NCBI GenBank assembly: GCA_018780145.1
Contig: JADMKA010000122.1
Span: 1 to 60,899 of the forward strand
Origin: Vitreoscilla sp.
GTDB lineage: Bacteria > Pseudomonadota > Gammaproteobacteria > Burkholderiales > Burkholderiaceae_C
Length of the DNA stretch: 60,899 nucleotides
Direction: 5' to 3'
The position numbers and the translations under genes were made by a program. The first letter of the stretch is position 1. Every line of letters starts with the position of its first letter. The notes under the pieces were generated by a model. That model worked only from the letters and a program-made list of their open reading frames with translations, was not told the origin of the DNA and did no database searches. Below, one piece after another: positions 1 to 7,822 of the stretch.

Positions 1-2
1 TC

Positions 3-575
3 GGCTGGCTGGTGGACGGCGCGGCGATCATGAACCAGATCCCGCTGTGCCGCTGCTCTTACGCGCCGTATGCGCGGGCGATGATCCGCGTCTGCAAGGA
101 GGAGAGCTTCCACCAGCGCCAGGGCTTCGATGCGCTGAACGTGATGATGCGCGAGGGCACGGATGCCCAGCGCGCGATGGTGCAGGACGCCGTGAACCGT
201 TGGTGGTGGCCCAGCCTGATGATGTTCGGCCCGCCGGACGCCGAGAGCCCGAACAGCGCGCAATCGATGCGCTGGGGCATCAAGCGCATCAGCAACGACG
301 ACCTGCGCCAGAAGTTCATCGACGCCACGGCAGAGCAAGCCAAGGTGCTGGGCGTCTCGCTGCCCGATCCGCTGCTGAAGTGGAACGCCGAGCGCGAGCA
401 CTACGACTTCGGCCCGATCGACTGGAGCGAGTTCTGGCGCGTGGTGGGCGGCGAGGGCGCCTGCAACCGCGAGCGCCTGGCCGACCGCGTCAGCGCCTGG
501 GACCAAGGGGCCTGGGTGCGCGACGCCGCGCTCGCCTATGCCAAGAAGGAACAAACCCGGGCGCAAGCCGCCTGA
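3..575 (+). CDS. paaA: Phenylacetyl-CoA 1,2-epoxidase subunit PaaA, C-terminal part (start outside window)
   Basis: PaaA is the catalytic diiron subunit of the multicomponent epoxidase that turns phenylacetyl-CoA into the ring 1,2-epoxide in the cytoplasm. The open frame enters from the left edge; the visible 190 residues are the C-terminal part of a protein that is usually a little over 300 residues long. Residues such as [20 protein letters not shown] and EESFHQRQG give helices typical of the ferritin-like fold, with Glu and His ligands (EESFH). The identification is supported by the paaB, paaC, paaD and paaE genes that follow in order. The start and the first half of the protein cannot be seen. 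A GC-rich hairpin repeat separates it from paaB. Confidence 0.95.
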   Translation, partial: GWLVDGAAIMNQIPLCRCSYAPYARAMIRVCKEESFHQRQGFDALNVMMREGTDAQRAMVQDAVNRWWWPSLMMFGPPDAESPNSAQSMRWGIKRISNDDLRQKFIDATAEQAKVLGVSLPDPLLKWNAEREHYDFGPIDWSEFWRVVGGEGACNRERLADRVSAWDQGAWVRDAALAYAKKEQTRAQAA

Positions 576-585
576 AGAATGTAGA

Positions 586-660
586 GCCCCCACGCTCCCT
601 TCCGGTCGCTGCCCCCCGAGGGGGCTCTTGCAGCGGACCGGCGGAGCCGGATCCGCGCAA
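586..660 (+). repeat. GC-rich double-hairpin spacer, copy A (paaA-paaB)
   Basis: The spacer contains two strong hairpins. The first has six-base arms GCCCCC (611-616) and GGGGGC (620-625) around a CGA loop. The second pairs GCGGA+CCGGC (633-642) with GCCGG+TCCGC (646-656) around a GGA loop, with one bulged A. Related copies lie at 2293-2376 and 5672-5730. Such elements can act as processing or mRNA-stability signals between operon genes; that role is inferred here. Confidence 0.75.
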
Positions 661-691
661 GCGGCTTGATTGGTATACCAAAGGAAACGCT

Positions 692-982
692 ATGAGCACT
701 CAAAACGAATGGCCGCTGTGGGAAGTCTTCGTCCGCCCCAAGGCGGGCCTGGACCACAAGCACTGCGGCAGCCTGCATGCACCGGACCCGAAGATGGCCC
801 TGCAGATGGCGCGCGAGGTCTACACCCGCCGTCTCGAGGGCACCAGCGTCTGGGTGGTGCGCTCCGACCAGATCGTGGCCTCCGACCCGGCGGACAAGGA
901 CATGCTGTTCGACCCGGCCGAGGACAAGGTCTACCGCCACCCCACGTTCTACGAGCTGCCCGAAGCCGTGAACCACATGTGA
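692..982 (+). CDS. paaB: Phenylacetyl-CoA 1,2-epoxidase subunit PaaB
   Basis: Small accessory subunit of the PaaABCE complex; it bridges PaaAC heterodimers and is needed for activity. The 96-residue product has the expected length and family sequence (WEVFVRPKAGLDHKHCGSL, and HPTFYELPEAVNHM at the end). The chosen ATG has a good ribosome site (AAAGGAAA) about five bases upstream. It lies 116 bp after paaA, across a hairpin spacer, and 16 bp before paaC. Within the operon this longer gap could allow separate control of subunit dosage, but I see no promoter in it. Confidence 0.96.
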   Translation: MSTQNEWPLWEVFVRPKAGLDHKHCGSLHAPDPKMALQMAREVYTRRLEGTSVWVVRSDQIVASDPADKDMLFDPAEDKVYRHPTFYELPEAVNHM

Positions 983-998
983 ACGCGGGAGCCGCACG

Positions 999-1784
999 AT
1001 GACCCCCTCGATCCAGATCCCCGCCGACTCGCGCCTGCGCTACCTGCTGCGCCTGGCCGATGCCTGCCTGATCCACGCCCAGCGCCAGAGCGAGTGGTGC
1101 GGCCACGGCCCCATCATCGAAGAGGACATGGCGCTGACCAACATGTCGCTCGACCTGATCGGCCAGGCCCGCGCGCTGCTGACCCATGTGGGCCAGCTGA
1201 GCGGGAAGGGCTACGACGAAGACCAGCTGGCCTTCCTGCGCGAGGAGCGCGACTACCTGAACCCCACGCTGGTGGAGCTGCCCGGCCGCAAGGCCGGCCG
1301 CGACTTTGCCGACGCGATGCTGCGCAACCTGATGGTCGCCACCTGGCTGCACCTGTGGTGGCAGCGCCTGCAGGCCAGCAGCGACGCCGAGGTGGCCGCC
1401 ATCGCCGGCAAGGCGGTGAAGGAGGCGCGCTACCACCGCGAGCATGCCAGCGACTGGGTGATCCGCCTGGGCGACGGCAGCGACGAATCCGCCCGCCGCA
1501 TGCGTGATGCGCTGGCCCGCCTGTGGCCCTACGGCGCCGAGCTGTTCGCTGCCGACGAGGCCGACGCGGCGGCCGTGGCCGGCGGCCTGGGCCCCTCGCG
1601 CGCCGACCTGCAACCCGAATGGACGTCGGCGGTGCTGGCGGTGCTGGCCGAGGCGAAGCTGGCGGCGCCCGCGCCGACCCTATTCGTGCCCACCGGCAGC
1701 CAGGGCGTGCACAGCGAGCACCTGGGCTACATGCTGGCCGAGATGCAGTACCTGCAGCGCGCCTACCCCGGGGGCAAGTGGTGA
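999..1784 (+). CDS. paaC: Phenylacetyl-CoA 1,2-epoxidase subunit PaaC
   Basis: Structural, catalytically inactive ferritin-like partner of PaaA. The 261-residue product is close to the usual length of about 250. It shows the family blocks YLLRLADACLIHAQRQSEW near the N-terminus, EEDMALTNMSLDLIGQARAL, and the C-terminal HSEHLGYMLAEMQYLQRAYP. The start ATG is 16 bp after paaB. The stop codon overlaps the GTG start of paaD by four bases (GTGA), so the two are translationally coupled. Confidence 0.96.
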   Translation: MTPSIQIPADSRLRYLLRLADACLIHAQRQSEWCGHGPIIEEDMALTNMSLDLIGQARALLTHVGQLSGKGYDEDQLAFLREERDYLNPTLVELPGRKAGRDFADAMLRNLMVATWLHLWWQRLQASSDAEVAAIAGKAVKEARYHREHASDWVIRLGDGSDESARRMRDALARLWPYGAELFAADEADAAAVAGGLGPSRADLQPEWTSAVLAVLAEAKLAAPAPTLFVPTGSQGVHSEHLGYMLAEMQYLQRAYPGGKW

Positions 1785-2290
1785 GCACGGCCGTCGAGGT
1801 CAGCCGCACCGAACGCGCCTGGAGCGTGCTCGACTCGGTGCTAGACCCCGAGGTGCCGGCGCTGTCGGTGCGCGACCTGGGCATCATCCGCGAGGTCCTG
1901 TCGCACGACGACGGCCTGGAGGTGGTGGTCACGCCCACCTACTCCGGCTGCCCGGCCACCGAGGTGATCGCCGAATCGATCTGCAGCGCGCTCGACGCCG
2001 CGGGCCTGGGCCCGACGCGCGTCACCCAGCGCCGCGCCCCGGCCTGGACGACCGACTGGATCAGCGACGCCGGCCGCACCAAGCTGCGTGAATACGGCAT
2101 CGCCCCGCCAGGCCAATGCGCCCCCGATGCGGCGCTCGCGACCGTGCGGGTGATGGCCCGCAACGTCGCCTGCCCGCGCTGCGGCAGCCTGCAGACCGAG
2201 CGCCTGTCGGCCTTCGGCTCCACCGCCTGCAAGTCGCTCTACCGCTGCATCGCCTGCCGCGAGCCGTTCGAGCATTTCAAACCCATATGA
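1781..2290 (+). CDS. paaD: Phenylacetate degradation protein PaaD (SufT/DUF59-type maturation factor)
   Basis: PaaD is a DUF59 (MIP18-like) protein with a C-terminal zinc-ribbon, thought to help assemble the iron-sulfur or diiron centres of the epoxidase. The 169-residue product starts at a GTG overlapping the paaC stop. The DUF59 core includes DPEVPALSVRDLGI and TPTYSGCPA. The C-terminus carries paired CxxC motifs (CPRCGS and CIACRE) that should bind metal. The stop codon is almost contiguous with hairpin spacer copy B. The family also occurs outside paa clusters, but position here fixes the assignment. Confidence 0.95.
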   Translation: MSTAVEVSRTERAWSVLDSVLDPEVPALSVRDLGIIREVLSHDDGLEVVVTPTYSGCPATEVIAESICSALDAAGLGPTRVTQRRAPAWTTDWISDAGRTKLREYGIAPPGQCAPDAALATVRVMARNVACPRCGSLQTERLSAFGSTACKSLYRCIACREPFEHFKPI

Positions 2291-2292
2291 AT

Positions 2293-2376
2293 GGCCCCCA
2301 CGCCCCTCCCGGGGCTGCCCCCCGAGGGGGCTCGCGCAGCGGACCGGCGAAGCCGGCTCCGTGCACGCCACTTGGA
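2293..2376 (+). repeat. GC-rich double-hairpin spacer, copy B (paaD-paaE)
   Basis: Near-identical in its core to copy A: GCCCCC-CGA-GGGGGC, followed by GCGGACCGGC, a GAA loop and GCCGG. It continues with a segment (cgcacgccactt-like, then a GC-rich tail) that is also present after copy C. It begins three bases past the paaD stop. The shared flanks show that the repeat unit is longer than the two hairpins. Confidence 0.75.
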
Positions 2377-2420
2377 GTAGGCGGCGATGCGCGCGCCCCG
2401 TTGACAGTGACTGGACAGAC

Positions 2421-3506
2421 ATGACTACATTGCATTTCCACACGCTGAGGGTGCGCGAGGTCCGCCCCGACACCGACGAGGCGATGATCGTCTCGTTCGA
2501 CGTGCCCGGCGAGCTGGCGGATCTTTACCGCTTCACCCAAGGCCAGTACCTGACCGTGCGGCGCGACGTGGACGGCGCCGACGTGCGCCGCTCGTACTCG
2601 ATCTGCGCCGGCCTGGACGATGGCGAGTTGCGCGTCGGCGTGCGCAAGGTGGCCGGTGGCGTGTTCTCCAATTGGCTGCACCAGCACCTGAAGGCCGGCG
2701 ACACCTTGGAGGTGATGCCGCCCCAGGGCCGCTTCTTCGTGCCGCTGGCGCCCGAGACACCGCGCCACTACCTGGGCCTGGCCGGCGGCAGCGGCATCAC
2801 GCCGATCCTGTCGATCATGAAGACGGTGCTGATGCGCGAGCCCGGCAGCCGTTTCACCCTGGTGTACGGCAACCGCCGCGCCGCCTCCACCATGTTCAAG
2901 GAGGAGCTGGAGGATCTCAAGAACCGCTACATGACCCGGCTGACCCTGCACCATGTGTTCAGCGACGAGCAGGTCGATTCGCCGCTCAACATGGGCATGA
3001 TGAACCGCGACAAGATCGGCGATTTCCTGCGCACGGTGATCGACCCGACGCATGTCGACCACGCCTTCGTCTGCGGCCCCTACTCGATGAACGACGAAGG
3101 CGAGGCCGCGCTGCTGGCCGCCGGCGTGCCGCCCGAACGCATCCACATCGAGCGTTTCGGGATCCCACTGCAATCGGCCGGCGACCTGGCCAAGCTGCAT
3201 GCCCCGCAGGAAGGTGATGCCGACAACGCCACAATCACCGTGGTGCGCGACGGCCTCACCCGCGACATCGTCTTCCGCAAGAGCCACCCCAGCATCCTGG
3301 ATGCGGCGGCCGAAGCCGGCATGGACGTGCCGTTTTCCTGCAAATCCGGCGTCTGCGGCACCTGCCGCGCCAAGCTGCTGGACGGCCAGGTGCGCATGGA
3401 CCGCAACTTCGCACTCGAGAAGGCCGAGGTCGCCGCCGGCTTCATCCTCACCTGCCAGGCCCACCCGCTGACGCCGTGCGCGACGGTGTCGTTCGATGAC
3501 CGTTGA
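2421..3506 (+). CDS. paaE: Phenylacetyl-CoA 1,2-epoxidase reductase subunit PaaE
   Basis: NADPH-dependent reductase that passes electrons through FAD and a plant-type [2Fe-2S] cluster to the PaaA diiron centre. The 361-residue product has the family's normal length. The FAD domain is at about 1-105 (RRSYSICAG flavin motif) and the NADPH domain at 105-235 (GLAGGSGITPILS, and VCGPYSM near the end). The ferredoxin domain is at 265-361 with cluster cysteines in CKSGVCGTCR and a later LTCQ. An in-frame ATG 60 bp upstream lies inside the spacer repeat, so I chose 2421, where homology begins. Confidence 0.96.
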   Translation: MTTLHFHTLRVREVRPDTDEAMIVSFDVPGELADLYRFTQGQYLTVRRDVDGADVRRSYSICAGLDDGELRVGVRKVAGGVFSNWLHQHLKAGDTLEVMPPQGRFFVPLAPETPRHYLGLAGGSGITPILSIMKTVLMREPGSRFTLVYGNRRAASTMFKEELEDLKNRYMTRLTLHHVFSDEQVDSPLNMGMMNRDKIGDFLRTVIDPTHVDHAFVCGPYSMNDEGEAALLAAGVPPERIHIERFGIPLQSAGDLAKLHAPQEGDADNATITVVRDGLTRDIVFRKSHPSILDAAAEAGMDVPFSCKSGVCGTCRAKLLDGQVRMDRNFALEKAEVAAGFILTCQAHPLTPCATVSFDDR

Positions 3507-3593
3507 ACTGTGAAGCCGGCACTGAGATGAAGCTGGAACCTTTTGCATTGCTGAAGCCGCGACGTCCTTCATTCGGCCCGTTGCAGCCAATCG

Positions 3594-3765
3594 CCTGTGC
3601 GACAGGTGGAGCGGGATCAGGCCACCGGAGTTTTGCAACGCGGGGGCAAACCGGTGGACTGCCGAGGATGTTGGGTGACCGGCGCAGCGAAATATTAGGA
3701 GGAGGCGATGGCCGAAGGCCAGCGCCGGGGGACATTCGCGGAGCCGGTCACCCGGCAGCCTCGGC
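3594..3765 (+). other. Highly structured non-coding element between paaE and tetR
   Basis: This lies in a 372-bp stretch (3507-3878) with no convincing gene. Three hairpins follow each other. First, CCTGT/ACAGG at 3594-3606. Second, CCACCGG plus TTTTGC (3622-3636) opposite GCAAA plus CCGGTGG (3646-3657). Third, a roughly 105-nt hairpin: GCCGAGG/CCTCGGC (3661, 3759), GGGTGACCGGC/GCCGGTCACCC (3673, 3743), GCGAA/TTCGC (3687, 3735), GGCG/CGCC (3704, 3723) and GGCC-GAA-GGCC (3710-3720). Small internal loops, mostly symmetric, separate the stems. An AGGAGG plus ATG lies in one internal loop and tip. It could be a leader RNA, a small RNA or a dispersed palindromic repeat; the sequence alone does not decide. 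Confidence 0.6.
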
Positions 3766-3878
3766 TCGCGCCAACCTCTTCGCTGCACGAACGACCGCCA
3801 TGCGCCAAGTGCAGTCCATCGGTTCCCCCCCACGTTTCGTGCGCAACAGCCACCGCTTCGGTGGCATGGGCACCTGAC

Positions 3879-4532
3879 ATGGCACGTCCCCGCTCCGCCG
3901 GCTACGACGACCAGCGCGACCAGATCCTGGCGCGGGCGGCCGAGTTGTTTGCGCAGCATGGCTACACCGCCACCTCGATGAACCAGGTGGCGGCGGCGTG
4001 CGAGTTGTCCAAGGCTGCGCTCTACCACTACGTGCGCGACAAGCACGCTTTGTTGGCCTTGGTGGCCGAGGCGCACGTCAAACGCCTGGAGGCGGTGGTC
4101 GCCGAGGTGCTGGCCGAGAAGCTGGCACCGGAGGCGCGTCTGCGTGCGCTGATCGTGCGCTTCGTGCGCGAGTACGCCAATGCGCAGAACGAGCATCGGG
4201 TACTCACCGAGGACGTGAAGTTCCTCGACGAGCCCGAGCGTGAGGCCGTGCTCGCCAGCCAGCGCAGGGTCGTCAGCCAGTTCGCCGACACGGTGGCTGC
4301 GGTGCGCCCCGAGTTGCGTGGGGCCGAGTTGCACAAGCCCCTGACCATGCTGCTGTTCGGCATGATCAACTGGATGTTCACCTGGCTGCGGCCCGGCGAG
4401 CCCCTGACCTACGAGCAGATGGCCCCCATGGTGGCCGAGCTGTTCTTCGGTGGCCTGGGCAGCGTTAGCCTGCCGGCCGCCCCACCGTCACCGTCCCGCA
4501 AGAAAACCCCTCGAAAGGAGACTGTCCTGTGA
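3879..4532 (+). CDS. TetR/AcrR family regulator, probable PaaR-like repressor
   Basis: One-component repressor with an N-terminal helix-turn-helix (residues about 15-60; TSMNQVAAACELSKAALYHYV) and an all-helical ligand domain. The 217-residue length is typical. A longer frame opens at 3708 with a good Shine-Dalgarno, but the extra 57 residues would be read through the structured element and look non-coding, so I chose 3879. Its place between paaE and paaZ suggests it controls phenylacetate genes, probably in response to phenylacetyl-CoA as known for PaaR in Betaproteobacteria; this is inferred. Its stop overlaps the next gene's GTG start by four bases. Confidence 0.88.
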   Translation: MARPRSAGYDDQRDQILARAAELFAQHGYTATSMNQVAAACELSKAALYHYVRDKHALLALVAEAHVKRLEAVVAEVLAEKLAPEARLRALIVRFVREYANAQNEHRVLTEDVKFLDEPEREAVLASQRRVVSQFADTVAAVRPELRGAELHKPLTMLLFGMINWMFTWLRPGEPLTYEQMAPMVAELFFGGLGSVSLPAAPPSPSRKKTPRKETVL

Positions 4533-5674
4533 ATGCTCTCAAGAAGACCCTCTTGGCCCTCGCCAGCGTGCTGGCCGCCGGTACCGCACTGGCCGACATC
4601 AACGTCGGCGTCACCGTGTCGGCCACCGGCCCGGCCGCGTCGCTGGGCATCCCCGAGAAGAACACCATCGCGCTGATGCCCACGAGCATCGGCGGTCAGA
4701 AGGTCAACTACATCGTGCTCGACGACGCGTCGGACACCACCAAGGCAGTGGGCAACACCCGCCGCCTGATCACCGAGGACAAGGTCGACATCATCCTCGG
4801 CTCGACCACCACGCCCAACTCGCTGGCGATGATCGACGCCGTCTCCGAAGCCCAGGTGCCGATGATCTCGATGGCCGCTTCGGCCCGCATCGTCGAGCCG
4901 ATGGACGCCAAGAAGCGCTGGGTCTTCAAGACGCCGCAGAACGACATCATGATGTCGCTGGCCATCGCCGGCCACATGGCCGATGCCGGCATCAAGACGG
5001 TGGGCTTCATCGGCTTTGCCGACGCCTATGGCGAAGGCTGGTTCGGCGAGTTCGGCAAGGCCGCGGCGCTCAAGGGCATCCAGGTCGTCGCCAGCGAACG
5101 CTATGCGCGCTCCGACGCCTCGGTGACCGCCCAGGTGCTCAAGCTGGTCGGCGCCAAGCCCGACGCGATCCTGATCGCTGGCTCCGGCACGCCGGCGGCG
5201 CTGCCGGCCACCGCCCTGGTGGAGCGCGGCTACACCGGCAAGGTGTACCAGACCCACGGCGTGGCCAACAACGACTTCCTTCGCGTCGGCGGCAAGAGTG
5301 TCGAAGGCACCTACCTGCCCAGCGGCCCGGTGCTGGTGGCCGATCAGCTGCCGGCCAGCCATCCGCTGAAGAAGTCCGCGCTGGACTACGTGGCCAAGTA
5401 CGAGGCCGCCTACGGCAAGGGCAGCGTCTCGACCTTCGGTGCCCACGCCTGGGACGCCGGCCTGCTGATGAGCGCGGCCGTGCCGGTGGCACTGAAGAAG
5501 GCCCAACCGGGCACCCCGGCCTTCCGTGCCGCGCTGCGCGACGCGCTCGAGGCCGTCAAGGAACTGCCCGGCGCGCACGGCATCTTCAACATGTCGCCCG
5601 GCGACCACCTGGGCCTGGACCAGCGCGCCCGCGTGATGGTCAAGATCGAGAAGGGCGCCTGGAAGCTTCAATGA
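4529..5674 (+). CDS. Branched-chain amino acid-type ABC transporter substrate-binding protein
   Basis: Periplasmic type I binding protein of the LivJ/HAAT class (381 residues). A signal peptide (MNALKKTLLALASVLAAGTALA) is followed by the mature start DINVGV and a Peripla_BP_6 domain across the rest. The start is a GTG that overlaps the tetR stop, with AAAGGAG upstream, so the two are translationally coupled. No permease or ATPase genes for it are visible in the window. Within the paa cluster the likely cargo is phenylacetate or a related aromatic acid, by context only; the other transporter components must be encoded elsewhere. Confidence 0.9.
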   Translation: MNALKKTLLALASVLAAGTALADINVGVTVSATGPAASLGIPEKNTIALMPTSIGGQKVNYIVLDDASDTTKAVGNTRRLITEDKVDIILGSTTTPNSLAMIDAVSEAQVPMISMAASARIVEPMDAKKRWVFKTPQNDIMMSLAIAGHMADAGIKTVGFIGFADAYGEGWFGEFGKAAALKGIQVVASERYARSDASVTAQVLKLVGAKPDAILIAGSGTPAALPATALVERGYTGKVYQTHGVANNDFLRVGGKSVEGTYLPSGPVLVADQLPASHPLKKSALDYVAKYEAAYGKGSVSTFGAHAWDAGLLMSAAVPVALKKAQPGTPAFRAALRDALEAVKELPGAHGIFNMSPGDHLGLDQRARVMVKIEKGAWKLQ

Positions 5675-5730
5675 CCCCCACGCCCCCTCCGGGGGCTGCC
5701 CCCCGAGGGGGCTCCGCGCACGCCACTTGA
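5672..5730 (+). repeat. GC-rich hairpin spacer, copy C (binding protein-paaZ)
   Basis: Carries the same core as copies A and B (GCCCCC-CGA-GGGGGC), preceded by CCCCCACGCCCCC and CCGGGGG. It lacks the second, CCGGC/GCCGG hairpin and runs directly into the cgcacgccacttga tail shared with copy B. It begins at the stop codon of the upstream gene. Confidence 0.72.
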
Positions 5731-5774
5731 AGCGAGCGGCGCTGCGCGCGCTCTGTAGAGACAGGATTTTTCTC

Positions 5775-7820
5775 ATGATGCAACTTCAGAGCTTCATTGC
5801 TGGCCGGTGGGTCGGTGGGGAGGCAGCGCAGGTGCTACGCAGCGCGATCAACGGCCAGCCGGTGGCCCGCACGCATGCGGAGGCCATCGATTTCGGCGAG
5901 GCGCTGGCGCATGCGCGGGGGGCCGGCCTGGCCGGGCTGATGGCGCTGGATTTCCAGCAGCGCGCACAGCGGCTGAAGGCCTTGGCCAAGTACCTGGCGG
6001 AGCGCAAGGAGCAGCTGTACGCGATCTCGGCACACACCGGCGCCACGCGCGCCGACAGCTGGATCGACATCGAGGGCGGCACCGGCACGCTGTTCGCCTA
6101 CGCCAGCATGGGCTCGGGCGAGCTGCCCAGCGGCAATGTCGTGCACGAGGGCCCGGTGGTTCCGCTCAGCAAGCAGGGCGGTTTCGCGGCCACGCACATC
6201 CTGGTGCCACGCGGCGGGGTGGCGGTGCACATCAACGCCTTCAATTTTCCGATCTGGGGCCTGCTGGAAAAGTTTGCCCCCAGCTTCCTGGCCGGCATGC
6301 CGTGCATCGGCAAGCCTGCCACGGCGACCAGCTACCTCACCGAGGCCGTGGTGCGCCTGATCGCCGAATCCGGCATCCTGCCCGCTGGCAGCCTGCAGCT
6401 GGTGATCGGCGGCACGGGCGACCTGCTGGACAGGCTGCAGGGCCCGGACGTGGTGACCTTCACCGGCTCGGCCGACACGGCCGCCAGGCTGCGGGTGCAT
6501 CCCAACCTGATCCGGCACTCGGTGCCGTTCAACGCCGAGGCCGATTCGCTCAACTGCGCGATCCTGGCACCGGATGTGTCGCCCGACGACGAGGAGTTCG
6601 ATCTCTTCGTCAAGGAGGTGGCCCGCGAGATGACGGTCAAGGCCGGCCAGAAGTGCACCGCGATTCGCCGTGCCATCGTGCCGCGTCAGCACATCGACGC
6701 GGTGGCGCAGAAGCTGCGCGCCCGCCTGGCCAAGGTGGTGGTGGGCGACCCTTCGGTCGACGGCGTGAAGATGGGCGCGCTGGCCTCGCACGCGCAGCAG
6801 GCCGACGTGGCCGAGCGCGTGGCCTTGCTCGCGGCCAGCGGCGCCGAGACGGTTTTCAGCGCCCGCGACGGGTTCCAGCCGCAAGGCACCGGCACGGCCG
6901 AGGGCGCGTTCTTCGCACCCACCTTGCTGCTTGCCCTCGACCCGCTGCGCAACGATGCGGTGCACGAGCTGGAGGCCTTCGGGCCGGTCAGCACGCTGAT
7001 GGCTTACGAGGGCCTGGACGAGGCGCTGGCCCTGGCGGCGCGCGGCCAAGGCAGCCTGGTCGGCACGCTGGTCACCCGCTCGCCGGCGATCGCCGCACGG
7101 GCCATCCCGGCGGCTGCCGCGCACCATGGCCGGATGCTGGTGCTGGACCGCGAGGCGGCGGTCGAATCCACCGGCCATGGCAGCCCGCTGCCGATGCTCA
7201 AGCACGGTGGCCCGGGCCGCGCGGGCGGCGGCGAGGAGCTGGGCGGCATCCGTGCCGTCAAGCACTACCTGCAGCGCGCGGCGGTGCAGGGCTCGCCGAC
7301 GATGTTGGCGGCTGTCACTGGCGAGTACGTGCGCGGCGCAAAGCGCATCGAGACCGAAGTCCACCCGTTCCGCCGCCACTTCGAGGATCTGCAGATCGGC
7401 GAGAGCCTGCTGACCCACCGCCGCACGGTGGGCGAGGCCGACATCGTGGCCTTCGGCGGCATCTCGGGCGACTACTTCTACATGCACTTCGACGCCATCG
7501 CGGCCAAGGACACGCAGTTCGGCCAGCGCATCGCGCACGGCTACTTCGTGCTCTCGGCAGCGGCCGGCCTGTTCGTCAGCCCGGCGCCCGGCCCGGTGCT
7601 GGCCAACTACGGGCTGGACACGCTGCGCTTCGTCAAGCCGGTGGCCATCGGCGACACGATCCGTGCGCGGCTGACCGCCAAGCGCAAGATCGACCGGAAC
7701 AAGGTCGACGACAAGGGTGTGGGCCAGGGCGTGGTGGCCTGGGATGTCGAGGTGACCAACCAGCATGACGAGCTGGTGGCGAGCTACGACATCCTGACCC
7801 TGGTCGCGAAGCGGGGCTGA
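5775..7820 (+). CDS. paaZ: Bifunctional oxepin-CoA hydrolase / 3-oxo-5,6-dehydrosuberyl-CoA semialdehyde dehydrogenase PaaZ
   Basis: PaaZ opens the seven-membered oxepin-CoA ring and oxidises the resulting aldehyde with NADP. The 681-residue product has the same length as the E. coli enzyme. Residues 1-515 form the aldehyde dehydrogenase, with Glu255 (NAEADSLN) and catalytic Cys294 (AGQKCTA). Residues about 525-681 form the MaoC-like (R)-hydratase, with Asp566 and His571 in SGDYFYMHFD. Two adjacent ATGs occur (5775 and 5778); both fit. An upstream in-frame extension to 5727 is read through the spacer repeat and was rejected. It ends the phenylacetate unit visible here. Confidence 0.96.
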   Translation: MMQLQSFIAGRWVGGEAAQVLRSAINGQPVARTHAEAIDFGEALAHARGAGLAGLMALDFQQRAQRLKALAKYLAERKEQLYAISAHTGATRADSWIDIEGGTGTLFAYASMGSGELPSGNVVHEGPVVPLSKQGGFAATHILVPRGGVAVHINAFNFPIWGLLEKFAPSFLAGMPCIGKPATATSYLTEAVVRLIAESGILPAGSLQLVIGGTGDLLDRLQGPDVVTFTGSADTAARLRVHPNLIRHSVPFNAEADSLNCAILAPDVSPDDEEFDLFVKEVAREMTVKAGQKCTAIRRAIVPRQHIDAVAQKLRARLAKVVVGDPSVDGVKMGALASHAQQADVAERVALLAASGAETVFSARDGFQPQGTGTAEGAFFAPTLLLALDPLRNDAVHELEAFGPVSTLMAYEGLDEALALAARGQGSLVGTLVTRSPAIAARAIPAAAAHHGRMLVLDREAAVESTGHGSPLPMLKHGGPGRAGGGEELGGIRAVKHYLQRAAVQGSPTMLAAVTGEYVRGAKRIETEVHPFRRHFEDLQIGESLLTHRRTVGEADIVAFGGISGDYFYMHFDAIAAKDTQFGQRIAHGYFVLSAAAGLFVSPAPGPVLANYGLDTLRFVKPVAIGDTIRARLTAKRKIDRNKVDDKGVGQGVVAWDVEVTNQHDELVASYDILTLVAKRG

Positions 7821-7822
7821 AA

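Noticed and set aside
3503-3877. A 124-codon frame across the paaE-tetR gap
   Set aside because: No protein-like composition, no homology I recognise, and it runs through the hairpins.
3708-3878. In-frame upstream extension of the TetR gene with a good Shine-Dalgarno at 3699
   Set aside because: The extra residues do not look like a TetR N-terminus and would be translated through the structured element.
5727-5774. Longer PaaZ start at 5727
   Set aside because: It would be read from the spacer repeat; the family N-terminus begins at 5775.
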